DNA of 64,000 bases from JAHOYW01 sp963664605. Its GTDB lineage: Bacteria > Verrucomicrobiota > Lentisphaeria > Victivallales > Victivallaceae. The position numbers were made by a program, and so were the translations under genes. Below the pieces are notes generated by a model. That model ran no database searches, was not told the origin of the DNA, and saw nothing but the letters and a program-made list of their open reading frames with translations. Of this stretch, positions 9,102-15,769 are shown piece by piece; position 1 is the stretch's first letter, and every line of letters begins with the position of its first letter. The stretch covers positions 2,542,001 through 2,606,000 of the forward strand of contig OY761536.1 in NCBI GenBank assembly GCA_963664605.1. Direction: 5' to 3'.

Positions 9102-9423
9102 TTCAACCGTTTCTAATTCATCAATCAGATCAGTAATTATATTACCGTAGATATTACCGATACGACAGGCTTCCGCATAACAGGTCTGATTATTATTGTT
9201 GCTGACATCAAAATGATTTAACTGGGGTATGCACTTGACTCCCAGATAAATAATCTGGCAATAAAATAAGGAAGGCTTGTGAAATTATTTTAGTCATTTA
9301 TCCAAATGGTGTCACAAGGTTTTATACGATTGTTTTAATACGTCAATGGCAAATATTGACAAATATTTTTTGAATAAATCGTAGATATTTCAGCTCAAAA
9401 TTGAAGAAAACCTAACAGCTATG
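9102..9423. other. Non-coding scar with an orphan minus-strand reading frame
   Basis: No intact gene. On the minus strand a stop-free frame spans 9284-9093 (63 codons) and ends in an acidic run (T-D-L-I-D-E-L-E-T-V-E-L-L). It has no clear start or SD and overlaps the end of the IS fragment, so it may be a gene remnant or chance. I do not recognise it. Confidence 0.3.
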
Positions 9424-9489
9424 CGAGAGGCGAGTGTCCTCACGAGCCGAAACGGTGGTAAATTTTCGGCTCGACAGAGTTTTTCCCTC
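9424..9489. repeat. Interspersed repeat copy 1, with hairpin
   Basis: Contains GGCGAGT at 9429-9435, the stem CGAGCCGAAA/TTTCGGCTCG (9443-9452 and 9464-9473) and ATTTTCGGCTCGACAGAGT at 9462-9480. The last 19 bases recur exactly at 10204-10222, and similarity continues for about ten more bases with three mismatches. Both copies lie about 25 bases beyond the stop of a minus-strand gene. Confidence 0.65.
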
Positions 9490-9504
9490 CAAATTCATAA
9501 ATAC

Positions 9505-9894
9505 TCAGGTTCTGAAATTATTTTCAGGTTCTTTAAAAGTACCTTTCGGCGGAAATTCACTTGACAGCCAGAGTAATACATCAAATTGTCTTGATTCTGG
9601 AATATTTTCTTTGACAAATTTTGCTATCTTTTCCGCATCCGGCAATGGTTTAGGTTTACTTTTTATGAGGCCTTCTCTCAGGCATTTTGTAAAGTAATTC
9701 CTGAATTTACGGATTAGATTATCTATGGTGTTTAAACGCTCAAAAAAAGTTTCGGGATATTCCTTTAACAAACAATGCAATTCGATAATTTCTGCGCGTA
9801 AATCCTCTATTTTGTCAAGTACCTTTAGTCTAAAAGATTCAACGGTTAAATGTTTACCGTATTCCGACGGATACTGCTTTGAGTTTTTTGACAT
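9505..9894 (-). CDS. Hypothetical protein with structured leader
   Basis: 129 residues, unrecognised. The ATG at 9894 has an AAAGGAGG SD at 9902-9909 with good spacing, so I prefer it to the upstream ATG at 9933. The protein is charged and mostly helical: residues 15-60 have heptad-like spacing (L-K-V-L-D-K-I-E-D-L, then I-I-E-L-H-C-L-L-K), possibly a coiled coil. A Lys-Pro run (K-S-K-P-K-P-L-P) near residue 87 leads to a second helical part. No signal peptide or membrane segment. Its upstream region holds a terminator-like folded leader and paired hairpins, and the whole unit lies between two copies of a repeat, suggesting acquisition as a cassette. Confidence 0.6.
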   Translation of the reverse strand: MSKNSKQYPSEYGKHLTVESFRLKVLDKIEDLRAEIIELHCLLKEYPETFFERLNTIDNLIRKFRNYFTKCLREGLIKSKPKPLPDAEKIAKFVKENIPESRQFDVLLWLSSEFPPKGTFKEPENNFRT

Positions 9895-9904
9895 GATAAT
9901 GCCT

Positions 9905-9937
9905 CCTTTAATTTTACCCATGCTACAGGGCATTAAA
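9905..9937. repeat. Hairpin repeat copy A
   Basis: CCTTTAATTT, then the stem CCC/GGG around the loop ATGCTACA, then CATTAA. It is a diverged direct repeat of 10033-10069; loop and flanks are conserved while both stem sides change together (CCC/GGG here, GCC/GGC there), so the fold is likely selected. Confidence 0.5.
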
Positions 9938-10014
9938 AAGGCTTCCTGTGGATCGTTAGCATTACGGGGTAAAGGTACACCGCATGTCCCTAGGGGACAC
10001 CACCACAGAAAGCC
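9936..10014 (-). promoter_or_regulatory. Folded leader with terminator-like end upstream of the hypothetical gene
   Basis: On the minus strand, GGCTTTCTGTGG (10014-10003) pairs with CCACAGGAAGCC (9951-9940), 11 of 12 positions, followed at once by TTTTT. Inside are a strong hairpin TGTCCC/GGGACA (9985-9999) and a weaker one near 9964-9982. A multi-branch fold ending in a U-run about 40 bases before an SD is the layout of an attenuator or riboswitch. I do not recognise the family. Confidence 0.5.
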
Positions 10015-10032
10015 AAAATAAACTAGGATTTC

Positions 10033-10069
10033 CCTTTAATTTGTTGCCATGCTACTGGCAATATTAATT
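10033..10069. repeat. Hairpin repeat copy B
   Basis: CCTTTAATTTG, stem TTGCC/GGCAA around ATGCTACT, then ATTAAT. Counterpart of 9905-9937, 128 bases away, with compensatory stem changes. Confidence 0.5.
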
Positions 10070-10174
10070 ATATTATATGCCTGAAATAAAACAAAATCAA
10101 ATATAAAACTCAAAAAAGTTATTGAAGGGCAGGGGGCAGATAATCCTGAATCCTCTTCCCGTTATTGCACATTT

Positions 10175-10231
10175 AACGGAGGGCGAGTAGAAACTTTTTC
10201 ATTATTTTCGGCTCGACAGAGTATTTACCGC
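10175..10231. repeat. Interspersed repeat copy 2
   Basis: GGAGGGCGAGT at 10178-10188 and ATTTTCGGCTCGACAGAGT at 10204-10222, the latter identical to 9462-9480. The middle part that forms a hairpin in copy 1 is missing here. The rest of 10070-10174 shows no feature. Confidence 0.6.
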
Positions 10232-10248
10232 CACTAATTTCGTATCTT

Positions 10249-12486
10249 CTATATAAGGCGGCGGGGAGCCAGATAAGCGACTCCTTTGCCGGATTCGGCG
10301 TCCAGACGAATATGCAGCATACTTCCAGGTAACTGCTTGGGAATATTTATCACCTTAATCACACCATCTAGCTCTTTAGGCATTTTAACCTCAGGCGGAA
10401 GATGGTCGATTGCATTTTTAAGCATTTCCAGATTCAAAAAACTTCCCGGCTGTTCAGGGAACAGGGGAAGTGGAATGATATTTGCCTCAACCAAATCCTG
10501 AAAAAAATGTGTGCCGTAACTTAATTCCGGGGTGATCCCATCGTGGCTGAAGCCGACTTCAATGAGCATGGAGGAATGATTGATGCCGCCGTATTTAATA
10601 CTTATACCCAGTTCCGGGTTGCTGGAGCCCCAGCGTCCGGGACCAAGCAGAATAAAACGTTTATCTGACAACGCGCGATTGATAACGCCTACTAAACGGG
10701 CGACTTCGTGTTTCTCAGCCATTGACGGCAGTTTATCATAGGCTTCCGCGTCAATGTAAACAACATAATCTATATTATCCAAAATTGCTGAACGGATGCA
10801 ACCCGTGGTACGGAACAGAGTGTCATTATTTTCGGTTTCAGGTATTTCCACCGCGCCGACTGTAGCGTTGTCGCGACTGCTGAGCGAACGGCATTGCAGC
10901 ACATATATTTTACCCGCGTCATAAACAAATTCCATATCCACAGGCATATTGTAGGCCTTTTCCACCGTGGAAAAAATATACTTCATGGTTTTAGTGAAAT
11001 CCGGCTGCGAAAGTATTCCGTCAAAAGTGATAGCGCATTTGTCATAATTAAGCTGGTCGGGGAAAAACATGGGACGGGCAAGCACGCCGTCTTTTTCAAC
11101 AGAGATTAAATCGCTGAAAGGCAGCTCTTCGCCTTCTTTTAACAGATAATTAACCAAATCGACGAAATGAACAGTTTCTATTTTACGGGTTTCGAGATTA
11201 AGGACATCAACATATTTCTGAGAATAACGGATTTTTTCTTTTTCTGTAACCTCCGGGCGGAGATTTGGAGAGGACAGGGAAACAATCCTTGGATAGTCGT
11301 CGCCGACCCGGTCCACCGCCCGGGTTCCAAGCCCCATAACCATTCGCAGCATACCGTCTTCCGGTTTTATGCGCTTGTTCCAGCAATAAGGGTTGCGCGA
11401 AAAGCCGACGATACCAATTGCCGGGAAGAAATATTTACCGTATTCCCGGCCGACGACTCTCTGTACAAGCACGGACATTTTTTCATTATAATCAAGTAGC
11501 TGGTTGTCTTTGCGGTATTGGATGGCGTTGGAACCGTAAAGGCTCAAATAAACCTTTTTCAAAGCGTCGGTGAATTCTTGCAGCCGTTCCTCATCAGAAC
11601 CGCGATTGGAGATGAAAAATGAATCATATTTGCCGGAAAACGAACAGCCGACACTATCCTCAAGGAAACTTGACGAACGCAGGATAAGTGGGCAGCCGCG
11701 GGCTTTTTCCAGAATAGAACGGAAGCGTTTAACAGTTCGTGGAGAAAAAGACCCTTTCATGAACCTTTTAGACAGAGCTTTGTACTGTTTATCGAATTCA
11801 TCGCCTTCGATGTATTTTAGGCTGTGGCATTCTTCAAGTTGATTATGCGCGATAAATTCATTGATGATAGAGGAACGTATATACCATGATTCGATTTCCT
11901 CGATCCGTCCTTCAAGTTCTTTAGGACATTCAAAACTAAGGGTAGGGCGAAGAATACGGTTTGCCAGGAGCATACCGCCGGACTTACCGCCAATCATGCC
12001 GGTAGTGGACGGAACCGCAACGCTGTTATCGATTATTGAGGCAATATCACGCATATTTATATAATTTTTAGCAATACTGATGAATGCCAGATGATTGCTG
12101 ATAAAATGAGATATCAAATTGACGCGGATATCCAGCGTCATGGTGGTGGGCAGAAAAATTTTTCCGGCCGGAATACGGGAAAACTCCTCAAGCAAAGTCT
12201 GTATTTTGTTGGTATTGTATTCTTCATTGTTGAGGAAGTGCATAATGGAGCGGGCGATTTTCTCTTTGCGTCCGAGGTTGATATATTCCTCGACAGTTTC
12301 CGGGGGAAGGTTATCGAATACTTTAGCAATAAGTCCGGACGCGAATTCAGGACTGCGTTCAGAATCTTCAGCTGGAGCGTCGAGATTGTAGTCTCTCAAA
12401 GCACGTTCGAATGCGTTTAAAACACAATTGTAAGCATTATGATATTTTAAAATATCCTGATAAAGCAGATGTTCTCTTGCATTCAT
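10249..12486 (-). CDS. PEP/pyruvate-binding-domain (PPDK/PEP synthase N-terminal type) protein
   Basis: 745 residues; ATG at 12486. Residues from about 160 to 560 match the ATP-grasp-like nucleotide-binding domain of PEP synthase and pyruvate phosphate dikinase: G-G-K-S-G-G near 167, I-L-R-S-S-S-F-L-E-D-S near 270, then G-R-E-Y-G-K-Y-F-F-P and V-M-G-L-G-T-R-A-V. The phosphohistidine swivel domain and the C-terminal PEP-utilising barrel are absent, so it cannot be a complete PEP synthase. About 150 helical N-terminal residues and 180 C-terminal residues (with L-L-G-P-G-R-W-G-S-S) are specific to this subfamily. Possibly an ATP-dependent phosphotransferase of unknown target. Glutamate dehydrogenase lies just upstream, same strand, 90 bases apart. 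Confidence 0.75.
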   Translation of the reverse strand: MNAREHLLYQDILKYHNAYNCVLNAFERALRDYNLDAPAEDSERSPEFASGLIAKVFDNLPPETVEEYINLGRKEKIARSIMHFLNNEEYNTNKIQTLLEEFSRIPAGKIFLPTTMTLDIRVNLISHFISNHLAFISIAKNYINMRDIASIIDNSVAVPSTTGMIGGKSGGMLLANRILRPTLSFECPKELEGRIEEIESWYIRSSIINEFIAHNQLEECHSLKYIEGDEFDKQYKALSKRFMKGSFSPRTVKRFRSILEKARGCPLILRSSSFLEDSVGCSFSGKYDSFFISNRGSDEERLQEFTDALKKVYLSLYGSNAIQYRKDNQLLDYNEKMSVLVQRVVGREYGKYFFPAIGIVGFSRNPYCWNKRIKPEDGMLRMVMGLGTRAVDRVGDDYPRIVSLSSPNLRPEVTEKEKIRYSQKYVDVLNLETRKIETVHFVDLVNYLLKEGEELPFSDLISVEKDGVLARPMFFPDQLNYDKCAITFDGILSQPDFTKTMKYIFSTVEKAYNMPVDMEFVYDAGKIYVLQCRSLSSRDNATVGAVEIPETENNDTLFRTTGCIRSAILDNIDYVVYIDAEAYDKLPSMAEKHEVARLVGVINRALSDKRFILLGPGRWGSSNPELGISIKYGGINHSSMLIEVGFSHDGITPELSYGTHFFQDLVEANIIPLPLFPEQPGSFLNLEMLKNAIDHLPPEVKMPKELDGVIKVINIPKQLPGSMLHIRLDAESGKGVAYLAPRRLI

Positions 12487-12576
12487 ACTTCTTTCCCGAA
12501 AGTTAAAATTCCGGCCCGGAAATCCGGCCCTGGAATATTATTTTTAATCCTGAATTCTATAATTCAGAATCATATA

Positions 12577-13827
12577 TTATACCCATCCTCTCAGCCTGCA
12601 GGCTTCAGCTACCCGGCTGACGCTCACCATATATGCCGCCAGGCGGGGTTTGACTTTGCGTGAAATATAAATGTCGAAGACATCTTTAAATGCCTTAGTC
12701 ATTTTTTCATCCAGTCTTTGATGCACTTCTTCTTCCGGCCAATAGAAGTTATAGGTATTCTGAACCAATTCGAAATAGCTGACCGTTACGCCGCCGGCGT
12801 TAGCCAGAAAGTCAGGAATGACGAAAACCCCGTTTTCATGCAGGATGTTGTCCGCTTCAACCGTAGTTGGGCCGTTGGCTAATTCACAGACTATTTTCGC
12901 CTTGATGTTTGGGGCGTTATCGGCACGGATTGAATTTTCCAAAGCAGACGGGAAAAGCACCGTGACATCCAGTTCGAGCAATGCTTCGTTGCTAATTGGT
13001 TCTGTACCCGGGAAACCGCTTACTGCTCCGGTTTTAAGTTTGTGTTCCACCAGTGCTTTGGCATCAATACCATCTTTACAGTATACGCCGCCCCGGGAAT
13101 CGCTTGCTGCTACAAGTTTAAGACCTAAAAGTTCTTCGCCCAGCGTTGCCGCAAATTGTCCGGCATTACCAAATCCTTGAATTGCTGAAGTCTTGCCGGG
13201 GAGTGAAATTGCAAGCGCTCTGGAAGCTTCCCGTACTGTGAACAATCCGCCTCTGGCGGTTGCGTCACCACGTCCGGCGCTGCCGCCGACCGGTATCGGT
13301 TTTCCTGTGATTACTCCAGGGTGTTTTTCTCCTGATATAACCTCGTATTCATCCATCATCCATGCCATGATTTGAGGCGTTGTATATACATCAGGGGCTG
13401 GAACGTCTTTTGTTTCGCCTATGGCTGGGGCTACAGCGCGGATATATGCCCGTGCCAGACGCTCTTTTTCTGTTTCTGAAAGTTCTTTGGGATTACAGAT
13501 GATTCCACCTTTACCGCCGCCCATTGGAATATCTACTACTGCTGTTTTCCAGGTCATCCAGGTGGCGAGAGCCCGTACTGTATCAATGGTTTCATCCGGA
13601 TGCCAGCGAAGCCCACCTTTGGCTGGCCCCCTGGCTATGCTGTGCCGCACCCTGAAGCCTTGGAAGACTTTTACTGTGCCGTCATCCATTCTCACCGGCA
13701 GCCTGAAAGTAAGCTCCTGCTGCGGCCATCTGAGAAATTCAAATACGGCTGGTTCCAGATTAAGGATTGCGGCGACTTCGTCAAATTGCTTCTGCGCCAT
13801 GGCAAAAGCGTTGTGTTTTTCGCTCAT
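12577..13827 (-). CDS. gdhA: Glutamate dehydrogenase (Glu/Leu/Phe/Val family)
   Basis: 416 residues, the normal length when started at 13827, where AAGGAG precedes the ATG; the longer frame to 13947 adds 40 unrelated residues without an SD. Catalyses reversible oxidative deamination of glutamate to 2-oxoglutarate. Seen: G-P-A-K-G-G-L-R and P-M-G-G-G-K-G-G with substrate and catalytic lysines, D-V-P-A-P-D-V-Y-T, and the dinucleotide motif G-F-G-N-A-G near residue 215. The hexameric NAD(P) class of about 415 residues is the best match. Cytoplasmic, links carbon and nitrogen metabolism. Confidence 0.93.
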   Translation of the reverse strand: MSEKHNAFAMAQKQFDEVAAILNLEPAVFEFLRWPQQELTFRLPVRMDDGTVKVFQGFRVRHSIARGPAKGGLRWHPDETIDTVRALATWMTWKTAVVDIPMGGGKGGIICNPKELSETEKERLARAYIRAVAPAIGETKDVPAPDVYTTPQIMAWMMDEYEVISGEKHPGVITGKPIPVGGSAGRGDATARGGLFTVREASRALAISLPGKTSAIQGFGNAGQFAATLGEELLGLKLVAASDSRGGVYCKDGIDAKALVEHKLKTGAVSGFPGTEPISNEALLELDVTVLFPSALENSIRADNAPNIKAKIVCELANGPTTVEADNILHENGVFVIPDFLANAGGVTVSYFELVQNTYNFYWPEEEVHQRLDEKMTKAFKDVFDIYISRKVKPRLAAYMVSVSRVAEACRLRGWV

Positions 13828-14053
13828 AGGTTTCTCCTTTTTAAGCGGCCCCCATAACTCGCGCAACGCCTTGACTGTCCCAATGTCGCTTTGAGACAGC
13901 TGTTTAGTATCGCATCGCCCGGAAACAGGAACAATTTCAATTCTCAATCAACTTCCGATATAATTAAATATACCGTAAACTAATTAATTTCAAGTCCAAA
14001 TAAAGTTTTTCCTCGCCATCGTAATCGCTGTCGTAATCGAAAAATAAACTATA

Positions 14054-14095
14054 AAAAAGGGAATACCACCAGAAAAAACGGCGGTATCCCCTTTA
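14054..14095 (-). terminator. Intrinsic terminator of the methyltransferase gene
   Basis: Minus-strand RNA forms AGGGGATACCGCC (14093-14081) with GGTGGTATTCCCT (14071-14059), all 13 positions pairing through two G-U pairs, followed by six U. The same sequence on the plus strand would have A-C mismatches, so it acts on the minus strand. Confidence 0.85.
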
Positions 14096-14105
14096 TATTT
14101 TTGGG

Positions 14106-14846
14106 TTATTTCCTATGGCACTTGACCATTATCTCGAACTCGTCCAGGGAAAGAGTATGCTTGGTCCAATCACCGGCGCTTCCGCCCCACATCTGGTCCA
14201 CCGTGAAGCCGCTGCTTTCGAGCAATATGCGTAGTTCAGGTGGAGTGAAACATTTCTCTATGACCGTAATTTCCGGGTCAAGACCGGGATACAAATCAGC
14301 CATTCTTACAACGTGCGTCTGCGTGTAAGGATCGAATTTCCCGGACGCAATGTCTTCGTCGCTGAAAAGCCTGACGAATCGATAAGCATTAAGCGCGTTC
14401 ATCAGCAGGAGAGCGCCCGGCTTAAGAACCGCCGCGATATTTTTAAGGATTCTCTTTTCGTGGGTCAACGGGTCGTCGTTGATTGACAAGAGCCCGAAGG
14501 AGCCTTCGCATATGCAGATTGCGGCGTCAAACTGTTCATCCAGACTGAAATCAGACGCGTCAGCCTCAATGAAATTAACGTTAACTCCTGCTTTCTCCGC
14601 TTTTTCGCGAGCCATGGACAGTTGTCCGGATGAAATATCCAGTCCGGTCATTTTTATGCCTTTCTCAGCCAGACCTACAGAATGACGTCCGGTTCCACAG
14701 CCGATGTCGAGAACTTTCATTCCCGGTTTAAGCGGTATCTCCTGAATCAGAAAATTAATTTCAAATTCCGTGTTGGTGACGAAACATTCCTTTTCGTAAT
14801 CTGGAGCATTAATATCGTAGAATTGTTTCCATGTATTATTTTTCAT
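14106..14846 (-). CDS. Class I SAM-dependent methyltransferase
   Basis: 246 residues; ATG 14846 with a weak AGGAA upstream. Motif I V-L-D-I-G-C-G-T-G-R-H-S is at residues 45-56, motif II M-T-G-L-D-I-S near 72, and N-F-I-E-A-D-A-S-D-F near 95, then D-A-A-I-C-I-C-E-G. This is a methyltransferase-11/25 type fold with a C-terminal beta segment. Substrate cannot be inferred; related proteins act on small molecules. It stands alone, bounded by a terminator at its 3' end and a second minus-strand terminator upstream, so it has its own promoter within 14847-14935. Confidence 0.85.
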   Translation of the reverse strand: MKNNTWKQFYDINAPDYEKECFVTNTEFEINFLIQEIPLKPGMKVLDIGCGTGRHSVGLAEKGIKMTGLDISSGQLSMAREKAEKAGVNVNFIEADASDFSLDEQFDAAICICEGSFGLLSINDDPLTHEKRILKNIAAVLKPGALLLMNALNAYRFVRLFSDEDIASGKFDPYTQTHVVRMADLYPGLDPEITVIEKCFTPPELRILLESSGFTVDQMWGGSAGDWTKHTLSLDEFEIMVKCHRK

Positions 14847-14935
14847 GATAAATATTGATTCCTGTTAATAAAAAATTGTTTTTCCATTTTCTTGGCGCAT
14901 CGCGCGGGAGGAGAAAACGGTAAAAATATAAAGAT

Positions 14936-15063
14936 AAAAAAAACCCTCCGGATATTTTATCCGGTAGGACGGAGAGCAACATTGCATCGCTCATTTATCT
15001 TTAAACAATCATCAATATCTCAGGCGTATCAGATACAACATCATGCCATATCTTCAGCCAATA
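14936..15063 (-). ncRNA. Candidate small RNA with own promoter and terminator
   Basis: On the minus strand TTGAAA (15097-15092), a 16-base spacer and TATAGT (15075-15070) form a good sigma70 promoter. About 100 bases on comes CCGGATA-AAA-TATCCGG (14964-14948), extendable by CCT/AGG, then AGGG and eight U (14943-14936). No credible ORF with an SD lies between. The predicted transcript is about 128 bases. Similarity to known RNAs was not recognised. Confidence 0.45.
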
Positions 15064-15165
15064 TAAATTACTATAATAACACTTTAATAATTTTCAACCG
15101 GTTAAAATAATTTAAAGCAATATTTCTATAGAAAGCAGTAGGGACTTGTTTTTTAGATAATGTTC

Positions 15166-15194
15166 TTGACTTTTTCTACTTAAACGTATATAGT
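15166..15194 (+). promoter_or_regulatory. Sigma70-type promoter for the TM1266-hydG unit
   Basis: TTGACT at 15166-15171, exactly 17 bases, TATAGT at 15189-15194. Transcription would start near 15201 and give a leader of about 247 bases before the first gene. Confidence 0.6.
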
Positions 15195-15294
15195 TATTTT
15201 TATATTAATTTAAGTGTTCAAGGATACAGTAATCAGTTTTTTAGTTAAAAAAACTTACCCCTTAAAACTTAAATCTATTTTTATATGTTTAAAC

Positions 15295-15430
15295 CTGCGG
15301 TCAGGGTTCGTCCCGATCCAAGGGAACATGTGGATATTCAGATTTTCGGATTTGCCGGATCTATAGACCTTCGCGGTTGATATTTCGGGTGATGAAGGAT
15401 CCCTCTATACCGGCATTCCCCTGACTGCAA
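15295..15430 (+). promoter_or_regulatory. Folded 5' leader upstream of the TM1266-hydG genes
   Basis: TGCGGTCAGGG (15296-15306) pairs with CCCTGACTGCA (15419-15429): 11 bp with one G-U, closing a domain of about 110 bases. Inside are several small hairpins, e.g. GGG/CCC at 15304-15314, ATCCA/TGGAT, CGG/CCG near 15347-15357 and ACC/GGT near 15367-15377. The closing stem ends 6 bases before the AAGGA SD at 15436-15440, so folding could control translation. No known riboswitch consensus recognised. Confidence 0.45.
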
Positions 15431-15447
15431 AATTTAAGGAATTTCGC

Positions 15448-15696
15448 ATGATGAAAAAGAATATCGGAACTATATCGATTATTATCGAAAACCATGAAAG
15501 TGTACCTCAAGTAAACAAATACCTGTCGGATTTCAGTAATATTATCCTTGGGCGTATTGGCGTACCTTATCGTCCTGAGCAACTCGGCATTATTGCCGTT
15601 ATCGTCGAGGGGACATCCGACCAGCTTGGCAGTCTTGCCGGAAAACTCGGCATGCTTGACGGCGTAAAGACTAAATCAATGATTATGAAAAAATAA
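15448..15696 (+). CDS. TM1266-family iron-only hydrogenase system regulator (ACT domain)
   Basis: 82 residues; AAGGA at 15436-15440 precedes ATG 15448 (a second ATG follows at 15451). A single ACT-like domain with the opening I-G-T-I-S-I-I-I-E, then V-N-K-Y-L-S-D-F, I-I-L-G-R-I-G-V-P-Y and the closing L-G-M-L-D-G-V-K-T-K-S. This is the small putative regulator family that commonly accompanies hydE/hydG in anaerobes; its ligand and mechanism are unknown. Here it directly precedes hydG, 73 bases apart and co-oriented. Identification is good; function is only by association. Confidence 0.82.
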   Translation: MMKKNIGTISIIIENHESVPQVNKYLSDFSNIILGRIGVPYRPEQLGIIAVIVEGTSDQLGSLAGKLGMLDGVKTKSMIMKK

Positions 15697-15769
15697 AACT
15701 GTTGTGAGATTTGAGAGTAATAAATATGCTTGGTCGTACCACAACACTAAAATTAAGGAGAAATCCAAC

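Noticed and set aside
9725..10021. Plus-strand 98-residue frame opposite the hypothetical gene
   Set aside because: No SD, and it covers the folded leader; the minus-strand gene has a perfect SD and better composition.
13828..13947. N-terminal extension of glutamate dehydrogenase
   Set aside because: The internal ATG has the SD and gives the family length.
14892..15110. 72-residue plus-strand frame
   Set aside because: No SD, overlaps the terminator hairpin and promoter of the candidate small RNA, composition not protein-like.
15361..15582. Minus-strand frame across the hydG leader
   Set aside because: Lies opposite a clear gene and folded leader, with no SD or homology.
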